From Cricetomys ansorgei (Eukaryota > Chordata > Mammalia > Rodentia > Nesomyidae), in assembly GCA_026225945.1 (NCBI GenBank), contig JAMJFZ010000199.1, forward strand, positions 67,310,501 to 67,374,500: a DNA stretch of 64,000 nt. The letters are read 5' to 3'. The notes under the pieces were generated by a model, which searched no databases, was not told the DNA's origin, and worked only from the letters and a program-made list of their open reading frames with translations. Below, piece by piece: positions 45,620 to 57,180 of the stretch (its first letter is position 1; each line of letters starts with the position of its first letter). The translations under genes were made by a program, and so were the position numbers.

Positions 45620-45715
45620 TGGAGCAGCTCTCACAATTTAGAGATTGGGAACTGAGACCCAGGGAGAGAAATGACAGCCCTGAACACAGAACTGCATGTC
45701 AGAGCCTGTATGGAG
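45620..45715 (-). mobile_element. Possible MIR SINE fragment
   Basis: GGGAACTGAGACCCAGGGAGAG, then GAACTGCATGTCAGAGCCTG, resembles the reversed MIR core. Weak. Confidence 0.35.
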
Positions 45716-46004
45716 TCTACTATATACATAACATCCTTCTTCCACCTCCCAGGAGTCCTTTTAAGGAGAGCTGGGCGCTGCCTTTTGTATCTTAAGTGGT
45801 TAAAGTAGTGAAGACAAAGGGCCAAGAGATAGTTGATTAACATGGAGTGCTATTCCAGAGCTGTGGCCCCCAGGGAAACCCTATCACTCCTCCAGGGTCC
45901 CAGGATGAATGCAATGGAAATATTTACTTTATTAGCTCTGAACATGAATGTCTTAGTGGATTTCTCTTCTGAAATATGCCTGCTCTTTTATCTCGCATTA
46001 GACA

Positions 46005-46205
46005 TTTCCAGTGGCTCCCCTGTTTCTAGAAACTGAAGCCCAGTTCCCACATATGACATTCAAGATCCCTCCATCTGGCATCACTGAACTTCCCAACATC
46101 CTCTCCTTTCTGCTGACCCAGCTATATCTGAGTGTCTACCCTCTTCCCAATCTGCAAGGCTCTCTCTGCTGTTCCTCCTCAAGTTTAGCTCAGGTTGTAA
46201 CATAC
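46005..46205 (+). mobile_element. L2 LINE fragment
   Basis: TTTCCAGTGGCTCCCCTGTTTC, GCCCAGTTCCCACATATGACATTCAAGATCCC and CTCTGCTGTTCCTCCTCAAG follow the L2 3' region ('cagtggctccccattgcc... gcattcaaggccctcc... ttgctgttcctt'). Confidence 0.65.
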
Positions 46206-46284
46206 TGTGGCACAATCCCTTCATCACCCTTCATAATTTTGGAGTAGATAACTAAGAAGAATATAGCAGGGCAGTAGAGAGGTG

Positions 46285-46390
46285 AGAATCTTTGAACTTA
46301 GGTCAACAGACCTGATGCTTAACAGCTCTGTGACCCTGGGGCAAGTTCCCCAGGATCCCTGAACATTCAATTTTCAAAATGAGATATTCA
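46285..46390 (+). mobile_element. MIR SINE
   Basis: GCTTAACAGCTCTGTGACCCTGGGGCAAGTTCCCC is a clear MIR core, continuing into TCAATTTTCAAAATGAGATA. Confidence 0.65.
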
Positions 46391-48059
46391 TGCAGTCACT
46401 TTCTGAGGACAGGTGACTTCCTAACACACAACACCTGTGATATAATTAGACCATGGTTGGCCATTGTTAGTCCATGCACTCTGATACAACAGTACCCATG
46501 GTTATATTCAAATCTCTTTTTGTTTTATTTTGTCATTGCTTTGGTCTCTTTCCCCTTTCTCTTCATGAAGTATGTTATATGTTTCGTATATAAATCTTGT
46601 TTGCTTACTCATTCATAAATAAATTATTAAGCACCAATTTATGGCAGATATTCCCTTAGGCACTGGAGATAGATAGTGAACTGCTAACAAAACACAATTT
46701 CTCTTCCCAGCAGTCACACTTAATATCTGGAGACAGACATGTAGGCAACTTTATCTTCAATTCCATTTCTAATTCTACCTCATTGATCTACACAAAATGG
46801 TTATTTTTTCATGATCTACCTTTATGAAATAATTTCTTGCATTTAAGTACTAGATTAAACAATTTATATTGTTTAGAAAGATTCATACTTATGTATATCT
46901 AACCACAAAACCCTCCCCTTGACTTTACTCTTTGACTTATTGGATACTTAGTGACAAGTAATACATGAAATATGAAATGTGGATTTAGCATTCCATTTCA
47001 AAAGTACTTCCTAAAACTGGAACCCATTATATCCTGTAAGAGACATAGCACAAGAAACTTCATGAGCTTCTCAAGTGGTTTTCAAAGTAAACTTATAGTG
47101 CATAGACATAATCAACCCCCTGCAGTGCTCAGATACCACCTTCTACTTCACTGATTTGTCTCTCACCAAAATGGGACTGTCACAAAGGCATCTCAAACTC
47201 ATACTGGGCCTATAATATCGTAATCATTATTCTTTTACTATTTCAAAACTGTATCCTTCAAGAATTGGTATTGAAGTCAAAAGCCATCATTGTGTAGCTG
47301 TTCTAATAGTGTCTAGGAGTACATCACAGAATTGTACCTGTGTGGACACCCTTGATCTTCATGATGGCCTTGAAGGTGGATAACATTTCTCTAGCAGTAC
47401 ACATGGTATGGACTCATACTACAAGCAGTCTGACAAAGATTCAAACAGGATCAATAAGAGGCAGCACTTAATCCCAATGCACTAATTATGGTACCATATT
47501 TCAGCCGTGAGCACTTACTTGGAAACATTAGGTATCACTGACAAGGTCAGCATCTGAGCAGAATTTCTCATCAGTAAGAGGTAGGTAGGGAGCAGGTAGG
47601 GGCAGAGCATCTTCAAGTATCCATAACAACATTCAGAGAAAATACAGACCTAGCTCTTGGTGGTGTGTTCTCTAGAGAGGCCTTAATAGAATGTTAATTG
47701 TTCACAACACCCTCATTCATTGGCTGCATCAAACATTCCATTTGGAATTGTTTGTGCACAATAAAGACTGAAGTATGAGCTCAGCCTATGTCACACTCCA
47801 ACATACAGCGAAAACAGTTAAGCACAGAGGGCCCCAGCTCTCCCCCAGGACTTCATCTCTTTCTTCCTCAATATGGACCCTGAACCTGAGTTCTAGCAGC
47901 TGCTTTTCAGGTGCTGTCCAAAGACCTGGAGCCAGGCAAAGGTGAAGGTAAAAGGCTTCACATGCGCCATCAAGCCCATAAGTACTGGGGAGTATTTAGG
48001 ACAAGGCAAGTATCGAAAAAAAAATCTAAGCCTCAGATCACACACAAAATTATGGTGCC
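46391..48059. other. Unique non-coding stretch
   Basis: About 1.7 kb without a recognised element. Open frames are no longer than about 79 codons. Confidence 0.55.
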
Positions 48060-48785
48060 AAATCCTAACAATTATATGAAGAAAAATGTTCAGCCCTATT
48101 TGTAATTTAGTAAATGCAAACTAAAATCATAAAATGTGATGTCACAATGACTAGAATGCTAATAGAAAATACAGACAACACCAAGTGGGCGCAGGGATAT
48201 GAAGCAATTGTGATATTTATGCACTTCCAGTGTAAACTGGTGTAGCCACTTTGGGAAAGTACTGAGCAGTGTCCACTAAAACTTAGAATACACAAATCCT
48301 GTGACACAGCTGAGCCCTTCAGAGTGTTCAACAGAAATGGATACATGTATGGACTGAAAGAAATGCATAAGAATGCCACCATCATTTCCTGTAATGCTCC
48401 ACTGCTGGAAATTGCATAGATCTCATCAAAATGTGTAAATGAATTGTGGCATGTTCAAGCTTTGGACACAATATGACATAATATGAAGCACCACTCTAAT
48501 CTGTCTCTACATAACAATATACACAAGTTTCAGAATAATGTATAAGTAAAGTTAAAAGACAGTCATGAAAGAATCCACACATTGTGATTACATTTGCATA
48601 AACCAATCAAAACCATGTAAAGTAATCTACGCTGTTGAGTATCAGTAACTGTTAATGTGTGCAAGTGACTGGAAAGGAGCATGATGGGCTCCTAGGGTGT
48701 GGATAGTTTTCTGCCTCTGGATCTAGGGCCTGGTTAAACTATCGTATTTGGGAAACCTTTTCAAGACCATATTCATGTATATACA
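48060..48785 (+). mobile_element. L1M LINE 3' end
   Basis: AGAAAAATGTTCAGCCC, TAAATGCAAACTAAAATCAT, TGGTGTAGCCACTTTGGGAA, a decayed 'ccatcaactgatgaatgg' region, TAAATGAATTGTGGCATGTTC and TGATTACATTTGCATAA follow L1M ORF2 end and 3' UTR. No reading frame remains. Confidence 0.75.
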
Positions 48786-48945
48786 TTTTGTTGTTTTGTT
48801 TCATTTTGAGACAGGCTCTCACTCTGTAGCCCATGCTTGCCTAGAACTTGCTATTTATCTCAGACGGCTTCAAACCTATGTCAATCTTCCTTTCTCAACC
48901 CCCTAAGAGCAAGAATTACAGGCATAAGCCATCATATCCAGCACA
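48786..48945 (-). mobile_element. B1 SINE
   Basis: On the plus strand TTGTTTTGTTTCATTTTGAGACAGGCTCTCACTCTGTAGCCC (reversed A-tail and 3' half), then GCAAGAATTACAGGCATAAGCC near the reversed 5' half. Considerably diverged, so an old B1 subfamily. It directly follows the L1M end. Confidence 0.85.
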
Positions 48946-49199
48946 TGAATATGCATTTTATAATAATTCTTACAATAAAACAGTAATTTCTTCTACAATG
49001 TGGAAGAATGATGTGTTGGCTGAGCTATCTCCTTAAATTTGATTTCTACAAAACTCTTATTTTATCTTGAAACAAACTATATTTGAATGACAGCATTTAA
49101 ATCCCATTAATACAAGATCTGAAACTCTAAAACCAGTAAAGGGAAAATATTTCAGGTACTTTCGAATAGGACTCTAGCTGCTTAGAAAACAGGGCCAAC
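48946..49199. other. Unique short stretch
   Basis: Nothing recognised. Confidence 0.5.
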
Positions 49200-50135
49200 A
49201 GTTGGCTAATGAGATTTCATGAAACTAAAGGACTTCTTCATACAAAGGACAAAATCAAGAGACGAGACAGACTACAAAATAAAAGAAAATCATTGCTATC
49301 TGACAGAGGACTAATATCTAGCATATATAAATCACCCAGAATCCATATACCAAAAAACAACACAGTCAATAAATGGGCTAATAGAATGAGTAGACAATTC
49401 TTAATTGATGACACACAAGTGGCCAATAAATGTGAAAGTCTTCAACATCACTAGACATCAGAGAAGTGCAAGTTAAAACTACATGGAGCTTTCATTTCAC
49501 CCAGTCAGAACAGCAGCCATAAAAAAAAAAGAAATATTTAAAAGAATATTGACAGAACAGATACCTTCCACTTCTGGTGGAAATGTAAACTAGTCTGCCC
49601 TCTGACCTCATTACCACCCCTAAGTATTTGCCTAAATTACTCCGAGTAAACATATCACAGAGATGCTTTCATGTCATAGGTTATGGCAGTACTAGTCAGG
49701 ATAAGATATAGAACCAACCTAGATGTCCACCAATGGAGTAATGGATACAGAAAATTCAATTTATATACACAGCAGAATATTTCTTAGCCCTAAAAACACA
49801 ATGACATTATGTCATTTGAAGGAAAATGCATCCAATTGGACATGATCATATTATGTGAATATGTTATGATTAAATCAATATTATTAAGTCTCAAAAAAGA
49901 AAAAGGTCTTATTTTCTCTCATTTTGGGGTTCCAGACCTTATAGCTTCATTAAAGCATATATGTATAAAATATGCAAACATAAAAACAAAACTGTCTAGG
50001 TGGACAAAGAGAACCAATGGGAGAGAGAGGGATGAGGCAAACGTCTGTAGGGAGTGAAGCCATATTCTCAAAATACATTATAGACTTGCATGAAATTCAG
50101 TATAGTACAATTAAAAATCAAATAAATAAATGTTT
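49200..50135 (+). mobile_element. Rodent L1 ORF2 end and 3' tail
   Basis: GGACTTCTTCATACAAAGGA, ATCTGACAGAGGACTAATATC, AATGGGCTAATAGAATGAG, CAATTCTTAATTGATGACAC, TCAACATCACTAGACATCAG and ATGGATACAGAAAATTCAAT match the last part of L1 ORF2. The 81-codon frame 49209-49454 is a decayed piece of this (SDRGLISSIYKSPR region). It ends AAATCAAATAAATAAATG, a poly(A)-like tail. Confidence 0.82.
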
Positions 50136-50219
50136 TGAGGCTCAATTTGTGAAGTGAGAACTATGGGATTCACTTTGACAAAACAGTTATGAAAGTAGCA
50201 ATGGGAAACTTAATCTGCA

Positions 50220-50587
50220 ACATGTTGATGAATGAGTGAGAGTGGATGAATTTGTGAATGAGTGACAGTGAGTGTGTGAGTGTGTGACAGTGAATGAGTG
50301 AGGGTGTGAGTAAGTGACAGTGAATGAGTGAATGATTGAGTGTGAGTGACATGAGTGAATGACTGAGTGAGCTACAGTGAATGAAGGAATGAATGCATTA
50401 GTGAGTCAGTGAGTGAACGAGTAATCGTGAGCGAATATGTGTGTGAATGGGTAACAATGAGAGCATAAGGTAAGTGCATGACAGTGAATGAATAAAAGAG
50501 TGAGTGAGTGAATGAGTGAATAAGTGAGCAAATGAATGAATGAATGGTGAGTGTAAGTGAATGAATGTGTAAATAAGTGGATAAGTC
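50220..50587. repeat. Degenerate (TGAG/TGAA)n tetranucleotide array
   Basis: About 370 bases dominated by TGAG, TGAA and TGAC units with many changes. It is much longer and more irregular than the other microsatellites here. It starts about 85 bases after an L1 tail that is itself (AAAT)n-like. Confidence 0.92.
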
Positions 50588-51009
50588 AGGTCAACACTTT
50601 CTTTTTAAGATGTGACCATTCTACCATTCATTAAACAATGTGGCAATATCCATTAAAGCCAGACTTGTACATATGTGTTCTGTAACACAGGGATGGTAAT
50701 CTAGACCTAGAAATCATAGTGTCAAAATAGATGTTGCATCCTGCTCTGATAATTTCCCACATTTCCATTGATATTTCATTGCATTCATGGTGTCCATTTT
50801 CTCCCTACCAGAACCAGCTCAACTCCTGAAACTCTCCAAGTATTTCTATGTCTCTTAAGCAAGACTGTCCCACATTCCTGATATCCCCTCCATACTAATC
50901 TGTCTGAAATACCTATTTTCTCAAAGCTTGTAACACATGCATCCTTCTCAGAATCCTCTTTCTTTAAGGTAGACCCTAGCAAGGACTCCTAGTAATCGAG
51001 AATAGGAAG
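50588..51009. other. Unique non-coding stretch
   Basis: Nothing recognised. Confidence 0.55.
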
Positions 51010-51845
51010 CCTGAACAGGCCATTTTCTGTGGCCAAGCAAGGCTTCCAGTGGTGAGACTGGGACACCAGCCCAACCACAAAACCTCTGACTTATAGCCTA
51101 TCTGCCTGTAAGATCCTCATCAACAACAGAAAGTCAGAACTCCATGCCAAATAAGGGAACTCCTGCCTGAAACTGAATGACAGGCTAGGAACTAGGGACT
51201 GGATAACTCATTTCTAATGATGTCATACTTGGCTCATAGATGGTATCTAGCCCAGTCCTCATTGGAGAAGCCCCCTCTAGCAGCTGAGAGGAATATATGG
51301 AGAGGCCAAACATCATGCAAAGATTGGAGAACCCCAAAGAAAAAAGACAGAAAGGATGACAGAAACCAGAGGGGCTGAGGACATCAGGAGAACAAGCCCT
51401 ACAATGTCAACTGACTAGCACTCTTAGGGACCTACAGAGACTGAAGTCATAGACACAGAACCTGTACAACCCCCTAAATACATCTCATGGCTGTCTAGAT
51501 TGGTGTCTTTACTCCTACAGTCAGGAATAAGTGTGTCTCTGACCATTTTACTGGCCTTTGAGACCCTTTTCCTCCTGCTGGGCTGCCTGTCCCACTTTTG
51601 ATATTGGGATTGGTGCCTGGCCTCATTCTATCCTGTTATACCATGCTATGATTGTACTGTAACTCCAGAGGAATGGTTATTTTCTGGGGAGAAGGGGAGA
51701 TGTTTGCAGTGGTGATGGGGGTAGATCTGAATGAGATAGAGGGAGTTGGGGCATGGAGGGAGGGGAGAAAGGGGTTGGGATGTATTCTGTAAGTTGTATG
51801 AGAAAAGAAAAAGAAAAATTAAATAAAATTTAAAAATAAATAAAT
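51010..51845 (+). mobile_element. Rodent L1 (Lx-type) 3' UTR with A-rich tail
   Basis: GGAGAACAAGCCCTACAATGTCAACTGACTAGCACT is a diagnostic phrase. CATGGCTGTCTAGATTGGTG, CTCCTGCTGGGCTGCCTGTCC, TTTTCTGGGGAGAAGGGGAG and GGAGGGAGGGGAGAAAGG follow, ending in an A-rich tail (AAATAAAATTTAAAAATAAATAAA). ORFs are absent. Confidence 0.88.
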
Positions 51846-52554
51846 GAATCCCATTATGCTTTGTCTGTTTCTCCACCAGCTCTAACACCACCACCATTAG
51901 AAACTTCCATCAGGTAGGTGTCAATCATGTGTCAAGCTCCAGGATAAATGTCCTATATGAACTTGAGATCTCATAATTTCTGAAACAATATGGATGCATT
52001 CTTGATTTTATGATACCCAAGTGAGAAAACAAATTAGCAATAATAGTAATATCTTATTTTCAAATCAGGCTAAGGAATCAGTTGACTGTGGCTTAAGTCC
52101 GTCCACACAGTTTTGCATTGGATGGCTTGGGGTTCAAAACCAAGCATTCAAAATCATGGAATTGCAGTAGGGCACATGTAGGCATAGTGTCCGTTTACAG
52201 TGAGGTGAAGGGAACCAAGACAGGGAGGTCTATGTCAATATCTGGGTAGACCCTGTGTTTGCTAATATAAGAATCATAAAATAAGCATGTGACCCAGGGC
52301 AACATCTGTAGCTGCTATCTAATGAACACATAGCAGTCAAGCAAAGAACTCAAAGACATATCAAATTGTGACAGGAACTGTTTAAATCCACAGACCCTTG
52401 GCATTTTCACACCAGGCTCTTTACACTATAAAACTTACCTCCTTAGAAGTCCAGATGCATGAGCTTGAGCAGGGGGTATGCCAAATCCACAACAAATGAC
52501 CAGTGAAAGCATACTTTTAAGTTGTTTTATTTTCAAACTTGTTTTTATTCCTGC
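51846..52554. other. Unique non-coding stretch
   Basis: Nothing recognised. Confidence 0.55.
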
Positions 52555-52640
52555 TATTTTGGATGAGGTTTTCTATTCATCTTTCAAAATCCAAATATTC
52601 TGTCCTCTTGGAAGCTTTCCTGGACCTTATATTCACTGTT
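52555..52640 (+). mobile_element. L2 LINE fragment
   Basis: TTCATCTTTCAAAATCCAAA, then GTCCTCTTGGAAGCTTTCCTGGACC, corresponds to the L2 phrase 'catcctttaagactcagctcaaatgtcacctcctccgggaagccttccctgac'. Confidence 0.55.
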
Positions 52641-53672
52641 GCATTCGACCAACCAAGGACCACACAAAAGCCAGAAGGAAAGGCTCCAAGACTCGGTGGT
52701 GAATAAAAAGCCATGCCCTTTGCTCTTCTACAGATTACAATGTAGAAAACCACATGATCACTTGCAAATGCAATTTCCAGCTGTGATAAATGCTATGAAT
52801 GAAGAATACTGGGACTTTTAAACATGTATAGGGCATTAGAATTAGTTATAAGGTCAGAGAAGGCTGCCTAGTCCTCAGACAGAGGTAATTAGCCTGGCAC
52901 TCTCTGTGCTAGAACTTACTGTACTTTGTGTAGTTTATAGTCCTTAAGTCTATGTGGAACACAAGGACAGGACCATGCTTTATCAACACCTTGATCTTCT
53001 GTCCTAGAAAACTGTCAAGGTGGCATATTATATAGGTGGCTGATAGATCTCCCTTAAATTGGCTTTTATTGCCATCGCATTTATTCCTGCTATCCTTGTA
53101 GACTAGAAGTAGTGTGCCATTACTACTAGAGAAAAATACCAGCGATGGCTGCTCCAAAGTAAGACCCACATGACAACCACTGTTCTGGCTGCACCTTGGT
53201 ACCTCAAGAACAAAAACGACCATTTGCCGATGATAAAAGGAATGAGTGAGCTGAGGACCCCAAGCACTGTGATGCCACTTTGCTCACAGTCTCACGCTGG
53301 TTCTTTGATGGCAATCACACAAGCTGTGGCTTGCAAATCCAATTTGATGATTATGTTTTATACTAAGCCTAGTTAAAACAGCAGTTCGCAGTAGGAGCAG
53401 AGACAATGGTGTTAATAGCCAGTCTAGAGCAGAGATCAGATAAACTACAAACTAACTTGGCAAAAGAGATCTGTCCTGAGGAGCTTTATGTCTTGAAGCC
53501 ATTATTGGTTGTATGTGTATTTGTGTATGTGAAGGAGTGGTGTTTGTGTTTTTGCCATCTGCTAAAGGCCTCTTTCAAAAACCCTGCCAAACTACCACAG
53601 TGGTGAAGAAACTGAGAAGATGAACCTCAAGCCTGAGAAAACTGAGAAGACAAATTCCAGGTGGGTCCCAGC

Positions 53673-53674
<2 letters not shown>
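52641..53674. other. Unique non-coding stretch
   Basis: Frame 52909-53223 (104 codons, minus) has no domain. Confidence 0.55.

Positions 53675-53725
<51 letters not shown>
53675..53725. repeat. (TG)n microsatellite
   Basis: About 25 TG units. The His/Thr-rich minus frame here is repeat-derived. Confidence 0.97.
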
Positions 53726-53727
<2 letters not shown>

Positions 53728-54329
53728 AAGACTCCTTAAAGCATACACAGTGATTTTCATAAGACAGAAATCATGAGTTTCCAACCAAGGTAGAATCTGA
53801 CATAAGAAGGTTCACCCAGATTACAAAATTAGTGTGGAGTTTTCAGTGTGTCGCTAAATGCCTTCACTTTCTTCCAGAATGTGCTCCCTCTGCTCCTCTA
53901 GGCAGCTGGCTCTGCAATGAACTGATGCTCTTTAGCTGCTTGACAGACACCTTCCTGCACTCTGGGCATTTTTCCATCTGATAACATATGTCCCTACTTA
54001 TTGATCATTTACTATGAGCTACACCCAGTAGGGTCCTTGGCTTACATTTCTTCAAAGTTCTGAAAAACATGGAATGGATACTTAGGCTATTTAGCATGCA
54101 CTCCAAATAACTACTGGTGTGTGCATTTACCCTGAAATTGGGTGGCTGAAAGTAGGAACTGATCCAAGTATGCAAAAAGCAAAAAGTTAAGAACCCACTG
54201 TATGAAATTCCCAAAAAATTAATAAAACTATTGTGACAAAATAAACAAACAAATCAAAAATTACGCATTTGGTAACTCCAAGTCAACTTTAGAATGTGAG
54301 CGAGTGATTAAATAAATCTGTCAATATTC
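53726..54329. other. Unique non-coding stretch
   Basis: Nothing recognised. Confidence 0.55.
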
Positions 54330-54376
54330 TCTCTCTTCCTTTTTTTCTCTCCTTCCCTCCTTCCCTCCCTCCCCCA
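54330..54376. repeat. CT-rich low-complexity tract
   Basis: CTCTCTT, CCTTCC and CTCCC units. Confidence 0.9.
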
Positions 54377-54699
54377 CACCCACTTCTCAACAGAATTCCA
54401 GATCACGCTGGCCTCCAAGAGAACAAAGCACAGGAGGAAGAGCAGACTCCATGGCTCTCTTGAACCCAGCCTTAAAAAGTTAAACGGCATTCACTCTTGC
54501 CATGTCTGTTCTTCATGTGACCAGAGCTGGCTCAGCTTCCAGGGAGTGGAGAAGGGCTCTGCCTATTAGTAGGAGGTCAGATCACTTTGAAGAGACCATG
54601 TGGATAAACCCTGGAAATATTATTACAGGTGTCTTTAGAAATAACAACTACTAGATTACATTGGTGAAAACCATGTTTTCCTAACTCAGATATGTCTGC
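54377..54699. other. Unique non-coding stretch
   Basis: Nothing recognised. Confidence 0.5.
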
Positions 54700-54812
54700 T
54701 TTGTCATCAACCACGTATCCCTAGATAGGATGCTTTACTTCTCTGAGTCTCATTACTTCTCTTAAAGAGGATATAATAGTAGCTACCTCACAGAATCCCT
54801 TAAGGGACAACT
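54700..54812 (+). mobile_element. MIR SINE fragment
   Basis: TGCTTTACTTCTCTGAGTCTCATTAC and GGATATAATAGTAGCTACCTCACAGAATCC match the MIR core and the 'ataatagtacctacctcatagg' segment. Confidence 0.65.
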
Positions 54813-56499
54813 TGTCCCACCCTGAGAGAAACCCTACAAAGAGCTGCTTTCATTAGAGTGGTCATGCAATGCATTATCGAGATCGGAACAGCACTGAAAA
54901 TGGAGGAATGGCAAATATTGTGTGCTGTAATTCACTGTAGAGAACATGGTTATACAAGGATTTGTGCTCACTTCCAACAGATACTACATACAGATAAACC
55001 TTGAGAACTAGATAGAAACTCAAAGATTTACTCAGTTACTCACCTGCGTACTCACAAAGCCCTCCTATGTCAGGCACTGAAAGAGGTAAAATAGTCACCA
55101 CCATCTTTGGGCTGCCAGGCTGGTATCCTGTTTCTGTATAATCTGTCTTCCAAATATGTACCTTTCCTGATTCATGAAACCTCTCTTTCCCAGCCTGTCC
55201 TTGTACTTTTTTAATTCTGCTAATTATATATTTGTAGATGGAATGGGGTGTGAACTCTGAGGGTTCAATGACAGGAGAGGTCACACACACTTTTACCATG
55301 ACAATATCTTAACATAGTGTGTGCACAGTGCAATACTACAGTGTGCCCACTAAAGTCTGCATGATAGCCAGAGGCTATAGTCAGGCTTCTTCAATTCATT
55401 CAGGGTGATGATTTCCTAGAAAACCTTGATATCCTGCAACAATTCAGCTATCCAACAGAAAGACAGGTCAGAGTAAGTGTGGTATTTGTTCATTCAGTAA
55501 TTGGTTTTTAAACTATTCTGATGAGGAAAGGTCAATGTCAGAAAGGTAAAGCATGAAGAAGGATAGCAGTTGTCATGCATTTGTAGCAAAAGATAAATGA
55601 CAGTACACACACGGAGTGCCTAGCAGATGCCAACAAAATTAAGTCTGATTTTCCAACAATAAAGAGCAACTGAAGAGCAACCATCAATGTGAGTTTTATC
55701 TCATGAACTGTGCACACTTTGTATGTGTATACAATCCTCATAAAATATGATAAAAGTAGTTGTAAACTATTTTGCTGGTGAGAAAATTTATGTTGAGCTA
55801 CATCAAGTAAATATTAGGTAGTGAGAAGATGACCATTCCAGGGCTCTGCCTGAATCTCCTTGATGCTCAAATTGATGACTGTATTATCAGCTACATAGTG
55901 GGCCTCTGCCCAATAATGTAAGAAGTTCATTCCAGAAAGAAGAGAAAGAGGAGTCTTGTTGAAAATGAAGATGGAGATGGATACACTGGTGAGAAGCTGT
56001 CATCCAAGATTCCCAGGTACCAGATATTGGAATCGATGAAGACCAAGTGAGCGACGAAAAAGGCTGCTGCAGCTGGCACAGATGCACTCATCTTTGGGAA
56101 GGGTGCTGTAGGGAAATCACAATCTTTTCTGTTTGTACCACTGTTGCTAAATCAAGACAGCACCCTTCTTGTCCTGGGGAATGACAGCCCTGACTCTTGG
56201 TACACATTCTAAGCTTAGGCAAGCTGTAGTCACAAGGGTGGAATATTATTAGTTTCGCTGTGTTTCAGCTCCAGATTTCTCCGTGAATCATGTGTGCATG
56301 AATCACAGCCACCACTCTTCATATTTTAGAAGCAGATGTATAATTTTTCTTATCCAAGAAAATCAATTGCTGCCTAAATATGACTCTACTGTTGTCTCTG
56401 AATCTCTTTGATTTATTCAATTCTGAACCTTCCTTAGTGAGAGAGTGAGCATAATTAGCAAAGTTTTAAAAAGAAAAAGGTGACATTTATTATGTATTC
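54813..56499. other. Unique non-coding stretch
   Basis: About 1.7 kb with nothing recognised. Frame 55036-55299 (87 codons, minus) has no domain. Confidence 0.55.
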
Positions 56500-56642
56500 C
56501 ATCCATGATTCTGCTCCACTATTCAAAGGCAAGGTAGATGTTAAGTGCTCCCATTTTGTAGAACAGGAACCTGAGACTCAAGTGAGCACTTTATTGATTC
56601 TGCGTGTCACAGCTAGTGGTCGGATGGAGCGAGGATTCCACT
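56500..56642 (-). mobile_element. MIR SINE
   Basis: CATTTTGTAGAACAGGAACCTGAGACTCAAG, then TGTCACAGCTAGTGGTCGGATGG and GAGGATTCCAC, are the reversed MIR core ('attttacagatgagg... cacacagctagtaagtgg... gggattc'). Confidence 0.7.
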
Positions 56643-57034
56643 TACGTGTGTGACACACTAAATCTTTGCTGTCATCATCCATACTTGGCTTTCTTGGTTG
56701 CAGAGTAGGAATGATAGCAGTCAGACTGGCTCCAAATGAGTTTTGTTTTTTTTTAATCTCATTCAGAGACGGTGTTCACATCTCCCGCCAATTTGTGCTG
56801 TTTGTTGTCTACTGTCATCTTATGATCCTTGTTTTCATTACAGCGGTTTACAGGTCATTACATTTTGAATATATATGAAAAAGGGATAAACATCAGGATG
56901 GTTGCTCTGAAGGACATGGTTCGGGGCCAAAGAAACCACTGCCAGTGTTGTTCATACATCAACAAAAGTCAGACAATCACAAACATCATATGGTATAATA
57001 CTTACTCTTCCCCTTAGTAAGGGGACACTTTCCA
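56643..57034. other. Unique non-coding stretch
   Basis: Nothing recognised. Confidence 0.5.
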
Positions 57035-57180
57035 TCTTACCAATGGAGCTGAAGCTATGTACCGGGCTCCATGCTGGGCAACCCACCACAGGCTTTGTCT
57101 CTGAAAAAGCACAGATGAAGCTAAGAATATTTATTTTGCTGACAAGGAAATAGAGCTCTGAAAGTTGCATTGTCCACTGC
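57035..57180 (-). mobile_element. MIR SINE
   Basis: TGAAGCTATGTACCGGGCTCCATGCTGGGC and ATTTTGCTGACAAGGAAATAGAG, then GAAAGTTGCATTGTCC, follow the reversed MIR ending and core. Confidence 0.55.

Noticed and set aside
49209..49454. 81-codon frame with L1-like residues
   Set aside because: Decayed piece of L1 ORF2, not a host gene.
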